Below, in pieces: positions 8,194-16,868 of a DNA stretch of 64,000 nt. The DNA comes from Thermoproteota archaeon (GTDB lineage: Archaea; Korarchaeota; Korarchaeia; Korarchaeales; Korarchaeaceae). The position numbers and the translations under genes are program-made. Position 1 is the stretch's first letter. Every line of letters begins with the position of its first letter. Below the pieces are notes generated by a model that was given only the letters and a program-made list of their open reading frames with translations, was not told where the DNA came from and ran no database searches. The stretch lies in NCBI GenBank assembly GCA_027491415.1, contig JAOZFH010000026.1, forward strand, positions 1 to 64,000. The letters run 5' to 3'.

Positions 8194-9234
8194 GGCTATG
8201 GAGAACAGGAGGGCAGCCGCGAGCCCCAGGGCGAGCACCACCGCCCCCACCCTGCCGAGCAGGTACTCGCCGGCATAGTAGGCCATCAGCCAGGCAGAGA
8301 AGGAGACCGCCACCGCCAGCAGCTTCTCCACGTAGTCCCCCCGCTTCGTGGCGTACGACTCTATCGCGCTGCCGAGGAAGGCCGCTGACGTGAATAGGAA
8401 GAAGAGGTGGGACGTGTTCCTCAGCACGGTGCCGATCACCACGCCCGTCGGGTTGCTTCCTATCATGCTCGAGGCCGTCCTGTAGGCCTGAAAGGCGCTG
8501 ACGGCTATGCCAGTGAGCCCGAAGAACAGCGAGAAGATGCCGGTGGCTCCGCCGAAGTACTTGACGACCCTCACCAGTTTGCTGGTTATCGAGAAGCCCT
8601 TCTCCATCAGGAGGACCCCGAGGAAGAGTATGAACCCGGTGGCCAGGTACCTCTGGAGGTTCAGCAGGGAGAGTATGCCAGCCAGCGCCAGGAGCGCGCC
8701 GGGTATGCCCAAGGCGTAGGCCCTGGCCTCCGGGCTCTCGAGCAGCCTCTCTATGTACCTCCTTATGAGGAGGTACGTCTCCTCCAGCTGCGGGCTCTGC
8801 TGAACCACAATGCGCCTGACGCTTATCGTCGGCACGAACTTGAGGAGGAGGGGGATAACCCTCTCGTCGTCGACGCCGTCAGAGACCAGGATGGCGTGAT
8901 CCGGCCGGAACGTGGAGGTCACCTCGGCCATCTGCCTGATGATCTCCTGGTCCGCGATCAGCTCGCTGGTGTGGTGCCCGGTTATGGTGGCCACCAGCAC
9001 CTCGGCCTCCGGCAGCTCCCGCTTTACCTCTTCGGCCACCTTGACGGCCCCGAATATGGCGTTCGCGTCGGCCTCCTGAGGGTCGGCGAGCGCGAGCCTC
9101 GTCGCGGCCTCGGTGTTGGCCTCGACGCCGACCACAGGGCCCCTCAGGCCGGTCTTCAGGCCGAGATCGTCATCTCGGTCGACGCACAAGATGAGCACTC
9201 GTCGTGGAGTTCCCTCGGGGCCCCTGGTGACCAA
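8137..9234 (-). CDS. DUF373 family membrane protein
   Basis: 365 residues. The N-terminal soluble domain of about 170 residues starts VLILCVDRDDDLGLKTG and includes DGVDDERVIPLL, characteristic of the archaeal DUF373 family. The C-terminal half has about six hydrophobic helices. Function is unknown; the acidic N-terminal motifs suggest metal or nucleotide binding. A minus-strand TATA-like element (TTTTTAAT around 9262-9270) sits about 30 bases upstream, so the leader is very short. The 3' end overlaps the NYN gene. Confidence 0.85.
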   Translation of the reverse strand: MVTRGPEGTPRRVLILCVDRDDDLGLKTGLRGPVVGVEANTEAATRLALADPQEADANAIFGAVKVAEEVKRELPEAEVLVATITGHHTSELIADQEIIRQMAEVTSTFRPDHAILVSDGVDDERVIPLLLKFVPTISVRRIVVQQSPQLEETYLLIRRYIERLLESPEARAYALGIPGALLALAGILSLLNLQRYLATGFILFLGVLLMEKGFSITSKLVRVVKYFGGATGIFSLFFGLTGIAVSAFQAYRTASSMIGSNPTGVVIGTVLRNTSHLFFLFTSAAFLGSAIESYATKRGDYVEKLLAVAVSFSAWLMAYYAGEYLLGRVGAVVLALGLAAALLFSIASLFFLRALVGRRRRSHGE

Positions 9235-9288
9235 TCCTATCGCGTGCCCCCGGGCGCCCGGGAATTAAAAATGTGGGTTGAGGCGAGG

Positions 9289-10203
9289 CTAGCTGGAGGA
9301 CGCCGGGCTCCCCTCGAGGAGGCCCGCCTCCATGAGGGCCCTGAGCTCCTCCAGTGTCAGCTTCTCGCCGGCCTTGTACTTCTCCAGGGCCTCCTGGGCG
9401 AGCCTGGTCTTGATCTGCTCCTCCGTCAGCCTGGCGGCGGCCTGCATGTCCTCGTAGGCCTTCTTGAGGAACTCCCTAGTCTGCGTTATCTGCTGGAACA
9501 GCTCGTCCATCCGGGCCTTCATCTCGTCAACCTTGCCGCTCTTCTCCTCTATCTCCTTGCTGAGCTCGTCTATCTGAGGCCTTATCTCGTCGAGCTCCCT
9601 GATCAGCTCCGAGATCTCGCCGTTGATCTCCGAGATCTTAGCCTTGAGCTCCTTGATCTTCTCCCCGGTGTCCCTGATGAAGAACCTCCACCTTTCCGCC
9701 TCGGCCATGATCTCGATGTACCTCCTCTTGAGCTTCTTGGCCTCCATGAGAGTCTGGAGCTGGGCCTCCAAGTGGCTTATCCTCACCACCAGGTCCCTCT
9801 CCGCGTCCCTCGAGAGGGGCTGGGTCTCGATCCGCCTCTCCAGGGCCGCTATCCTCCTCCTCAGTACCCTCTCAGGGACACCGACCTCCGCCATGAGGCT
9901 CTCGTACCTGTTCTTTATCTCGGTAGCCTCCTTCTTGGCCTTTCGGTACTCCTCGATGACCTTCCTCCTCTCCTCAAAGAGCTTCTCGACCTCCTCCCTG
10001 ATCTTCTTTCTCTCCTCGATCAGCTCCCTTATCTTGGCCCTCTTGCTTCGCACCTGCTCGATGAGCTCCCTCCTCTTCTCCCTGAGGCCCTTCAGGTCCT
10101 CGATGATGGCCCTCCTCTCGTCCCGGATGGAGAGAAGCTTCGCTCTAAGGTCTTCAACCCTACGCCGGAGATCGTCAAGATCCTGCGCCTGTGCTGCTCC
10201 CAT
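9289..10203 (-). CDS. Archaeal coiled-coil protein (COG1340-like)
   Basis: 304 residues, almost entirely charged heptad-type coiled coil from about residue 8 to 280 (runs such as ELIEERKKIREEVEKLFEER). A C-terminal short domain contains YKAGEKLTLEELRALMEAG. This is the pattern of the uncharacterised archaeal coiled-coil family COG1340. The ATG at 10203 is preferred because GAGGAGGAGCT lies just upstream. An in-frame GTG at 10257 would add 18 unrelated residues, although a TATA-like element near 10290 would permit it. A structural or chromosome-associated role is guesswork. Confidence 0.75.
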   Translation of the reverse strand: MGAAQAQDLDDLRRRVEDLRAKLLSIRDERRAIIEDLKGLREKRRELIEQVRSKRAKIRELIEERKKIREEVEKLFEERRKVIEEYRKAKKEATEIKNRYESLMAEVGVPERVLRRRIAALERRIETQPLSRDAERDLVVRISHLEAQLQTLMEAKKLKRRYIEIMAEAERWRFFIRDTGEKIKELKAKISEINGEISELIRELDEIRPQIDELSKEIEEKSGKVDEMKARMDELFQQITQTREFLKKAYEDMQAAARLTEEQIKTRLAQEALEKYKAGEKLTLEELRALMEAGLLEGSPASSS

Positions 10204-10315
10204 GGGAGCTCCTCCTCTCTCAGCTGTTGCGTTGCCTGAAAGATCGCTCGCCACCAAGCGTGCTCGGATCGGGCCGGTGTTAGGAGATTAAAAAGGTTCG
10301 CCGCCGGGGGCCGAC

Positions 10316-10525
10316 TCACACCGACACGAGGATTATGTCGGCGCAGGCCCTTATGGCTGAGTAGGGGATCGTCCTCCTCTCCTTGCCCTTCTCGTCCAGC
10401 GCCACGATTATGGCGGCGAGACGACCCCCGGCGTCGTCGAACACTATGTCGTCCACCGTGCCTATGAACTTGCCGTCGGTGGTGTAGACCTCCAAGTCGT
10501 ATAGCTCCGACACCCTCCTCGCCAA
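10316..10525 (-). CDS. PRC-barrel domain protein
   Basis: 69 residues forming one PRC barrel: LYDLEVYTTDGKFIGTVDDIVFD followed by GGRLAAIIVALDEKG, abridged, and RRTIPYSAIRACADIILV. Stand-alone archaeal PRC-barrel proteins are thought to be adaptor or RNA-associated proteins; the partner is unknown. The start is a TTG after GGGTGAT, five bases after the stop of the acyl-CoA synthetase beta subunit, so the two form an operon. Confidence 0.85.
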   Translation of the reverse strand: MARRVSELYDLEVYTTDGKFIGTVDDIVFDDAGGRLAAIIVALDEKGKERRTIPYSAIRACADIILVSV

Positions 10526-10529
10526 GGCA

Positions 10530-11225
10530 TCACCCCAGTATGACCCTGGCGTCCACCACTTTAAGGCCGCTCGGGTAAGCCATAACGGGGTTGAGGTCCA
10601 TCTCCTTTATCTCGGGGTTCTCGACCCCTATCTGGCCCACCTTCACCAGCGCGTCTACGAGAGCCTTCTTGTCGACGGGCTCCATTCCCCTATAGCCCTC
10701 CAGGAGCTTTCTGCCCTTTATCTCGCTGATCATCTCCTCTGCGTCCCTCTCGGTCAGCGGCGCGACCCTGAAAGACACGTCCCTGAAGACCTCCACGAAC
10801 ACGCCTCCGAGACCGAACATGACGGTCGGGCCGAACTGCGGGTCCTTGATGAGGCCTATTATCACCTCGACGCCCGCCGGGGCGAACTCCTGGATGAGGA
10901 CACCCACGATCCTGGCATTCGGGACCTTCGACTTGACGGACTCTATTATCTCCCTGTAGGCCCTCCTGACCTCCTCCTCCGTCTTCAGGTTCACCTTCAC
11001 GCCGCCCACGTCGCTCTTGTGCAGGACGTCTGGTGAGACTATCTTGAGGACGACCGGGAGGCCGATCTCCCTGGCGAACTGGACGGCCTCCTCCTCGGTC
11101 TTGGCGACCTTCACCCTGGTCACGGGGATACCGTAGTCGGCGATGAGGGCCTTGGCCTCTGGCTCGAGTAGGACCTTCCTGCCCTCAGAGATGGCTCCCT
11201 GGATTATCTCCCTCCCCTTAGGCAT
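10530..11225 (-). CDS. acdB: ADP-forming acetate/acyl-CoA ligase, beta (ATP-grasp) subunit
   Basis: 231 residues, the usual size of the separate beta subunit. The ATP-grasp fold is visible: GIPVTRVKVAKTEEEAV, LPVVLKIVSPDVLHKSDVGG with the conserved Lys and His-Lys-Ser, GVEVIIGLIKDPQFGP, the Gly-rich VMFGLGGVFVEVFRD and MDLNPVMAYP near the end. With an alpha subunit it converts acyl-CoA, ADP and phosphate to acid, CoA and ATP, the main ATP-forming step of archaeal fermentation. A candidate alpha subunit lies at 62298-63689. The PRC-barrel gene follows directly. Confidence 0.9.
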   Translation of the reverse strand: MPKGREIIQGAISEGRKVLLEPEAKALIADYGIPVTRVKVAKTEEEAVQFAREIGLPVVLKIVSPDVLHKSDVGGVKVNLKTEEEVRRAYREIIESVKSKVPNARIVGVLIQEFAPAGVEVIIGLIKDPQFGPTVMFGLGGVFVEVFRDVSFRVAPLTERDAEEMISEIKGRKLLEGYRGMEPVDKKALVDALVKVGQIGVENPEIKEMDLNPVMAYPSGLKVVDARVILG

Positions 11226-11285
11226 GGACGCACGTCACCGCGACAAGCTTTGGCCCAATCCGTTAAAAGATTATCCCACGGAGTC

Positions 11286-12563
11286 TCAGCGCCTCCTGGA
11301 CCTCCTGAGAATCCTCTCTATGGACTTAGAGACTCTCCTAGCCTTTTTAGCCTCCTTCGGGGGGGCCTTGCTGAGTTTTCTCTTCGAGGGCTCCTCGCGC
11401 GCTCCTCCCGCCTCCAGCACCTCCTTGGGTATGTAGTACATGCCCGCCGCGTCCTTGGAGAGGTATCCGGCGGCGACTAGAGTCTCCAACCTCCTGTACT
11501 CCTCGTCCACCGGAACCTCCGTCGCGAGCGCCAGCTTCTCGAGGGTCGTTGGACCGCCGCCGAAGTCCCTCACCAGCGTTTCAACCTCCAGCCTGTACCT
11601 CTCCGGCACCCTGTCTAGGAAGTCCAAGAGGGGCTTCTCGGGCTCCATCACGTCGTCCACAATGACCTCGGTGACGGTAGTCCTCCTCAAGGCCACGGCG
11701 GCCTCCAGGGCCTGGGAGAGTATCTCCATCAGCCTCTTTGGCACCCCACGTGCGTACCTGTTGGCGGTCTCCACCGCCTCGGGCGTCAACGGATCGAGGT
11801 CGAACCTCGGCTCCCTCACCCTGAAGGCCGACACCCTCTTGCCCACTATCCGGATGGCCTCGTCGTCGGTCAGCGGCTGGAGCTCCACCTTGTCGTGCAT
11901 CCTCGATAATAGGGCGGAGTGCCTCTTCCTCAGGGCGTTGAAGGCGTCAGGGCTCATTGTCATGACGACCATTATCCCCTCTGGCATCACGGAAACGAGC
12001 TCCCTGATGCTCTCGAAGAAGAAGAAGGACCACCTGTCCCCGCTCAGGAGCATGTTGTGGGCGTCGTCAAGGAGGAGAGCGACTGGCCTTATTGGGTCGA
12101 GGTAGTCCACCAGAGCCTCCCCGACGCTGGCGGGGGATCTCCTCAGCCTCTCCAGCTCCTCCTCGCTCAGCTCGGATATCCCGAGGACTAGCTTCTTCAG
12201 CGCCTTCATCATGCCCCTGCTCCGCTCGTAAGTGAAGCTCAGGAGGTCGTCTATGGCGTCGGGCCCCTCCAGCGGGCTGACCTCGTAGAGTATGTACTCC
12301 CCCTCGGACTCCCAGAAGTCGTGGGCCAGGACGTTGAGCCGCGTCGTCCGGCCCATCCCGGGCTCCCCCACCACCGCTATGAACGCCGACCCGGTGCCAG
12401 CCAGCGTGTCGCTCGCCATCGCTTGGAGGCTCGAGTCCTGAGAGAGGGGGACGAACATCTGCCTCGTCAGTTCAGGGTCAAAGTCTGCTAGGGGCGTGAA
12501 CGGGTTCCTGGAGAGGCCGAGGATCACTTCGAGGCTCCTCTCCCTTCCAGCGAGGCCCGCCAA
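11286..12563 (-). CDS. AAA+ ATPase with C-terminal winged-helix region
   Basis: 425 residues. Walker A is VGEPGMGRTTRL, with Arg-Thr-Thr in place of the usual Lys-Thr. Walker B is VALLLDDAHN, and sensor-1-like VVMTMSPDAF follows. A lid with ANRYARGVPKRLMEILSQAL resembles Orc1/Cdc6 and ExeA-type AAA+ proteins. Then comes a winged-helix-like stretch (TLEKLALATEVPVDEEYRRLETLVAAGYL is abridged) and a very basic tail. The missing Walker A lysine is unusual and could impair ATP hydrolysis. The TTG start lies 23 bases from the dyad that contains its own TATA box, so the transcript is probably leaderless. Replication, DNA or chaperone roles are all possible. Confidence 0.65.
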   Translation of the reverse strand: MAGLAGRERSLEVILGLSRNPFTPLADFDPELTRQMFVPLSQDSSLQAMASDTLAGTGSAFIAVVGEPGMGRTTRLNVLAHDFWESEGEYILYEVSPLEGPDAIDDLLSFTYERSRGMMKALKKLVLGISELSEEELERLRRSPASVGEALVDYLDPIRPVALLLDDAHNMLLSGDRWSFFFFESIRELVSVMPEGIMVVMTMSPDAFNALRKRHSALLSRMHDKVELQPLTDDEAIRIVGKRVSAFRVREPRFDLDPLTPEAVETANRYARGVPKRLMEILSQALEAAVALRRTTVTEVIVDDVMEPEKPLLDFLDRVPERYRLEVETLVRDFGGGPTTLEKLALATEVPVDEEYRRLETLVAAGYLSKDAAGMYYIPKEVLEAGGAREEPSKRKLSKAPPKEAKKARRVSKSIERILRRSRRR

Positions 12564-12585
12564 TCAATCCACCGCGGAAGGGGCG

Positions 12586-12610
12586 CCCGGGCCTATATAA
12601 TAGGCCCGGG
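12586..12610. promoter_or_regulatory. Perfect 11-bp dyad centred on a TATA box between the AAA+ and EF-2 genes
   Basis: CCCGGGCCTAT (12586-12596) and ATAGGCCCGGG (12600-12610) are perfect inverted copies around ATA, giving CCTATATAATAGG in the middle. The TATA box fits the minus-strand AAA+ gene, whose start would then be leaderless. It may also serve EF-2, although a second T-rich TATA-like element at 12629-12636 fits EF-2 better. Symmetry this exact suggests an operator. Confidence 0.55.
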
Positions 12611-12679
12611 TCTCCCGGCGGCGGGGGCATTCTTTTTTAACGCAGGCGCGCGGGCTGGCCTTGGAAGGGTGAAAAGGCG

Positions 12680-14899
12680 TTGCAGAAGTACAAGAAGATC
12701 GTAGAGCACCTCCAGGGCCTGATGATGGACCCCCGGAACATAAAGAACATTGGGATCATCGCCCACATAGACCACGGCAAGACGACGCTCTCTGACAACC
12801 TGCTCTCCTCAGCCGGCATGATCAGCACGAGGATGGCGGGCGAGATGAGGTGGCTCGACTACCACGAGCTAGAGCAGGCCAGGGGAATCACGATAAAGGC
12901 CGCGAACGTCTCTCTGTACTACAAGTACGAGGGGAGGGAGTTTGCCATCAACATGGTGGACACCCCTGGCCACATAGACTTCACGGGGCACGTCACCAGG
13001 TCGCTGAGGGTGATAGACGGCGCCATAGTCGTGGTCGACGCGGTGGAGGAGGTCATGGTCCAGACCGAGACCGTGACCAGGCAGGCCTTGGAGGAGAGGG
13101 TCCGGCCGCTCCTGTTCATCAACAAGGTCGACAGGCTCATCAAGGAGCTGAGGCTGACCCCCCAGGAGACCCAGAAGAAGATCGCCAGGATCATCACCCA
13201 GTTCAACGACCTCATCGAGGCCTACGCGGAGCCGGAGTTCAGGGACAAGTGGAAGGTGAGGTGGGAGAACGACACCGTGGCCCTCGGCTCCGGGCTCCAC
13301 GGCTGGGGCCTCAACGCGTCCGTCTCCAAGAGAAAGGGCGTCACCTTCGGCGAGATACTGAAGGCCTACGCAGAGGACGACCACGTCAGGCTCAAGCACG
13401 AACTCCCGGTGCACGAGGCCATCCTGGAGATGGTCGTGAAGCACGTCCCCAGCCCGATAGAGGCCCAGCAGTACAGAATCGACAGGATATGGAAGGATAA
13501 GCACGACGAGGAGATCCTCGAAGCCCTGAAGAAGTGCGACCCCAACGGGCCGCTAATCATAGGCGTCAACGCCGCCAAGCTCGACCCGCACGCTGGCGTG
13601 GTGGTCACCGGGAGGGTGTTCAGCGGGACCGTCGGAGAGGGCCAGGAGGTCTACCTGCTCAACGCCAAGAAGACCCAGAGGATACAGCAGACCGCCATCT
13701 ACATGGGCCCGTACAGGGTCAGGATGGAGCGGATCCCGGCTGGGAACATAGCCGCCCTGCTTGGCGTGGACGCCGCCAGCTCCGGCGAGACCCTGGTCGT
13801 GCCATCGATCAGGGGGAGGGTCCAAGAGGGCTTTGAGGCCATGCACTACGTCACTGAGCCGGTCGTCACCGTGGCCATAGAGGCCAAGAGGCCGTCCGAC
13901 CTGCCCAAGCTGGTGGACGCCCTCAGGAAGCTCACGCTCCAAGACCCGAACCTGATCCTGATCCACAACACCGAGACGGGCGAGATCCTCCTGAAGGGTA
14001 CCGGCGCACTCCACCTGGAGGTGTCGCTCTACGACATCAAGAAGTCCGGCCTCGAGTTCGAGGTCAGCGAGCCAACCGTCGTCTACAGGGAGAGCATGAA
14101 GTCGTCTTCGCCAGAGCCCGTGCTGGCCAAGTCCCCCAACAAGCTCAACAGGCTCTGGGTCACCGCCGAGAGGCTGCCGGAGAAGGTCATCGAGCTCATC
14201 AAGGAGAAGAGGATCCACGAGAGGATGGACAGCAGGTCCATCGCCAAGATCCTGAGGGAGGAGGGCGGCATGGAGACCGACGACGCCAGGAACGTCTGGA
14301 AGATCGACGAGGAGAACTACAACCTGTTCATCAACAGGACCGTCGGAGTCCAGAGGCTCGACGAGGTCAGGGAGATCCTGAAGCAGGGCTTCATGTGGGC
14401 CATGAAGGAGGGCCCGCTCGCCGGGGAGCCGTCCATGGGGCTCGTCATAAGGCTGGTCAACGCGATGATTCACGAGGATCCGGCCCACAGAGGTCCGGCC
14501 CAGCTGGTGCCAGCGATCAGGAGGGCGATATTCGGCGCCATGCTCAGCGACGACCCGGTCCTGCTGGAGCCAGTCTACGAGATCCAAGTCACCGTCCCTC
14601 CAGAGCTGATAGGGAGTGTAATAGGCCTCCTCTCGCAGAAGAGGGGCAAGGTCTCCGGGGTAGAGGAGAGGGGAAGGATCAGCGTGGTAAAGGGCTACAT
14701 ACCCGTCAGGGAGACCCTCGGCGACTTCAGCAACGAGATGAGGAGCGTCACCGGCGGAAGGGCCTTCTGGCAGACGAAGTTCTCCCACTGGGAACCCCTG
14801 CCGAAGTCCCTGATGGAGCAGGTGATCCTAGAGATCAGGAGAAGGAAGGGCATGAAGGAGGAGCTCCCGAGAGCGGAGGACTACATCGACCGACTGTGA
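12680..14899 (+). CDS. fusA: Translation elongation factor 2 (EF-2)
   Basis: 739 residues, full length. The GTPase domain is intact: AHIDHGKTT (G1), RGITIKAA (G2), DTPGH (G3) and INKVD (G4). Domains II-V follow, ending in KGMKEELPRAEDYIDRL. The domain IV loop HEDPAHRGPAQ keeps the His that is converted to diphthamide in archaea and eukaryotes. EF-2 translocates tRNA and mRNA on the ribosome with GTP hydrolysis. The start is a TTG (QKYKKIVEHL) after GAAGGGTG. It is divergent from the AAA+ gene across a region with two TATA-like elements. Confidence 0.97.
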   Translation: MQKYKKIVEHLQGLMMDPRNIKNIGIIAHIDHGKTTLSDNLLSSAGMISTRMAGEMRWLDYHELEQARGITIKAANVSLYYKYEGREFAINMVDTPGHIDFTGHVTRSLRVIDGAIVVVDAVEEVMVQTETVTRQALEERVRPLLFINKVDRLIKELRLTPQETQKKIARIITQFNDLIEAYAEPEFRDKWKVRWENDTVALGSGLHGWGLNASVSKRKGVTFGEILKAYAEDDHVRLKHELPVHEAILEMVVKHVPSPIEAQQYRIDRIWKDKHDEEILEALKKCDPNGPLIIGVNAAKLDPHAGVVVTGRVFSGTVGEGQEVYLLNAKKTQRIQQTAIYMGPYRVRMERIPAGNIAALLGVDAASSGETLVVPSIRGRVQEGFEAMHYVTEPVVTVAIEAKRPSDLPKLVDALRKLTLQDPNLILIHNTETGEILLKGTGALHLEVSLYDIKKSGLEFEVSEPTVVYRESMKSSSPEPVLAKSPNKLNRLWVTAERLPEKVIELIKEKRIHERMDSRSIAKILREEGGMETDDARNVWKIDEENYNLFINRTVGVQRLDEVREILKQGFMWAMKEGPLAGEPSMGLVIRLVNAMIHEDPAHRGPAQLVPAIRRAIFGAMLSDDPVLLEPVYEIQVTVPPELIGSVIGLLSQKRGKVSGVEERGRISVVKGYIPVRETLGDFSNEMRSVTGGRAFWQTKFSHWEPLPKSLMEQVILEIRRRKGMKEELPRAEDYIDRL

Positions 14900-14940
14900 G
14901 TCCTCCTGGCCCCCTCTTTTGATCTCAGGGGGGCCCAAGC

Positions 14941-15621
14941 TCACCCCCTATTTTCGGCCCAGATGGGCTCCCCCACCCACCTCATCCTGGCTATCGCCGG
15001 CCCAACGATGGTGTAGGCCGCCGCTAAGATGACGACCGCCTTAGACAGCGGCGAGACCAGCTCGGTAGGCCCCAAGATCATGACCAGCGGGAGGATCGGC
15101 CTGAGGCCCCAGAGTAACCTCCTCCACCCGCCCCCCTCCCCCACAGACGTTGCCTGGGACCTCGGGTAGGGTATGGGGAGGCCCGTCGCCAGAATGAAGG
15201 GGAGCAGGATCAGGGGGTGCAGGTCCAGACCCGCCAGTACGGAGCACTCGATCAACAGGGCCGGGATGAACAGGGGCGCCCCCCTGAAGTATCGCGAGTC
15301 CTTGGGTATGGACAGCCTCACAATCCCTACTATCACGCGCAGGGAGGCCACCGCGCTCTCCAGAGGACCTCCGGCAGCCGCGTAGAGCACTGCCGGGGCC
15401 ACGCACTGGTTTACCCTGTCCACCGCCCTGTCCAGAACCTCCCCCCTGGGAGACTCGACCCCGAGCAGCCTGGCGGCCATCCCGTCCAGGTAGTCGAAGA
15501 AGAGGGCGAGGAAGAACAGCCTCGCGGCCTCGTAGAACCTGCCCGTCGCGGCGAGGTAGATGGACTGGAAGCCGATCTCGAGCCCGATGAGCGTTATTAA
15601 GTCTGGCAGGAGTTCCAGCAA
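14941..15621 (-). CDS. CDP-alcohol phosphatidyltransferase family enzyme
   Basis: 226 residues with several membrane helices. The signature D-x2-DG-x2-AR-x8-G-x3-D-x3-D is complete in DYLDGMAARLLGVES then GEVLDRAVD. The family joins CDP-activated lipid to a polar head group at the membrane. An inositol-1-phosphate synthase at 27582-28661 makes archaetidylinositol-phosphate synthase an attractive assignment, but serine or glycerol acceptors cannot be excluded. The start is a TTG at 15621, only 22 bases from the divergent SpoU methylase start, so the two promoters overlap the opposite coding regions. Confidence 0.8.
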   Translation of the reverse strand: MLELLPDLITLIGLEIGFQSIYLAATGRFYEAARLFFLALFFDYLDGMAARLLGVESPRGEVLDRAVDRVNQCVAPAVLYAAAGGPLESAVASLRVIVGIVRLSIPKDSRYFRGAPLFIPALLIECSVLAGLDLHPLILLPFILATGLPIPYPRSQATSVGEGGGWRRLLWGLRPILPLVMILGPTELVSPLSKAVVILAAAYTIVGPAIARMRWVGEPIWAENRG

Positions 15622-15643
15622 TCTCGGTCACCCGGTGGTTCCG

Positions 15644-16354
15644 TTGGCGACGCTGAGAGTGATCTTGGTCGAGCCCGAGAACGCAATAAACGTTGGCTCG
15701 ATAGCCAGGGCCATGAAGAACTTCGGCTTCAGGAGGCTCTACCTCGTGAATCCCATGTTCGAGTCGTTCGACAGGGCCTACGCCGCGGCCATGAGGGCGA
15801 GGGACGTCCTGGAGGGGGCGAGGGTCGTGACCTCCCTAGAGGAGGCGTTCGAGGGCGCCCACGTGGTGGTCGGCACCACCGCGAAGCCAGGCCCGCCGGG
15901 GTCAATCCTCAGGCAGGTCGTGCCGCTCAGGCAGTACGTTCAGAGCCTGAGGTGGGACGCAGAGTACGCCCTTGTGTTCGGCAGGGAGTCGACCGGCCTG
16001 ACCAACGAGGAGCTCACCAGGTGCGACGTCCTGATCACGATTCCGGCCTCGGAGGAGTACCCGACGCTGAACCTGGCCAACGCGGTGGCGGTAGTGCTAT
16101 ACGAGTTCAGGACGGCGATGGACGCCGGGGGGATGGACGTCAGGCCCCCGGAGAGAAAGACCGTCGAGATAATGCTTAAGTACCTCGACGACATCATCGA
16201 CCGCGTAGACCTGCCCGAGCACAAGAGGAGGAGGCTCCGCCTCATGGCCCGCCGGGTGATCGGGAGGGTGTTTCCCTGCGGGCTCACCGAGGAGGAGACC
16301 CTCTACGCGCTCGGGGCGGTGAGGAGGATAAGAGACGCGATGGTGGGTGATTGA
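15644..16354 (+). CDS. trmJ: SpoU (SPOUT) family RNA 2'-O-methyltransferase, TrmJ-like
   Basis: 236 residues. The three SPOUT motifs are clear: VEPENAINVGSIARAMKNFG, LVFGRESTGLTNEEL, and the knot motif IPASEEYPTLNLANAVAVVL. A C-terminal helical dimer region follows. The layout matches archaeal TrmJ, which methylates the 2'-OH of cytidine 32 in tRNA; other tRNA or rRNA targets remain possible. The TTG at 15644 (ATLRVILVEP) is chosen because GGTGG lies six bases upstream. The gene overlaps or abuts ribosomal protein L10e downstream. Confidence 0.85.
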   Translation: MATLRVILVEPENAINVGSIARAMKNFGFRRLYLVNPMFESFDRAYAAAMRARDVLEGARVVTSLEEAFEGAHVVVGTTAKPGPPGSILRQVVPLRQYVQSLRWDAEYALVFGRESTGLTNEELTRCDVLITIPASEEYPTLNLANAVAVVLYEFRTAMDAGGMDVRPPERKTVEIMLKYLDDIIDRVDLPEHKRRRLRLMARRVIGRVFPCGLTEEETLYALGAVRRIRDAMVGD

Positions 16355-16355
16355 T

Positions 16356-16868
16356 ATGTCGCTGAGACCGGCCCGGAACTACAGGGCAATCCAGAGGCCC
16401 TACACCCGCAAGGAGTACATCAAGAGCATACCCTACAGCAAGATCCAGAAGTTCGACCACGGCAACCCAAACCTGGACTACGACTACGAGATCAGGGTCG
16501 AGGCCACCGCCAGCTTCCAGCTGAGGGCCAACGCCATGGAGGCCGCCAGGATGGCCGTGCTCTCGCAGCTCAGGAAGAGGATAGTGAGCGGCGAGTACTT
16601 CTTCAAGGTGGTGCCCTACCCGCACCACATCCTCAGGAAGCACGCGATGGCGGGTGTGCACAAGGCGGAGAGGCTCCAGAAGGGCATGAGGCTCGCCTTC
16701 GGCAAGCCCGACGGTAGAGCCGCCCAGGTCAGGAGGGGGCAGACCATCCTCCTCCTCAGGGTCAAGGAGGAGGACCTAGAGGAGGGCAAGTACTGCCTGA
16801 GCGTCGGCAAGAGGAAGCTCCCCCACATGACGAGGCTGGTGGTAGAGAGGATCTCCGGTGGCGGGTAG
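16356..16868 (+). CDS. rpl10e: Ribosomal protein L10e (uL16)
   Basis: 170 residues, full length. The conserved start SLRPARNYR and the segments RPYTRKEYI, FFKVVPYPHHILRKHAM and GRAAQVRRGQ identify L10e/uL16 of the large ribosomal subunit, which sits next to the A-site tRNA elbow. The ATG at 16356 follows GGTGATTG; an in-frame GTG at 16347 is less likely. It starts one base after the SpoU stop and overlaps the next methyltransferase by 11 bases, so the genes are translationally coupled. Confidence 0.95.
   Translation: MSLRPARNYRAIQRPYTRKEYIKSIPYSKIQKFDHGNPNLDYDYEIRVEATASFQLRANAMEAARMAVLSQLRKRIVSGEYFFKVVPYPHHILRKHAMAGVHKAERLQKGMRLAFGKPDGRAAQVRRGQTILLLRVKEEDLEEGKYCLSVGKRKLPHMTRLVVERISGGG

Noticed and set aside
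8407-10239. A 610-codon open frame antisense to the DUF373 and coiled-coil genes
   Set aside because: It is the complement of highly regular Glu/Lys-rich and hydrophobic codons. The translation is Leu/Pro/Arg repeats without a fold, while the opposite strand has clear proteins with ribosome-binding sites.
14467-14505. Domain IV loop of EF-2 reads HEDPAHRGPAQ rather than the HEDAIHRGPAQ of many euryarchaea
   Set aside because: The diphthamide His is kept and, as far as I recall, the DPAH form is normal in TACK archaea. Diphthamide genes lie outside the window, so no claim can be made.
13553-14788. A 411-codon open frame antisense to EF-2
   Set aside because: It is a composition artefact of a GC-rich conserved gene on the other strand.
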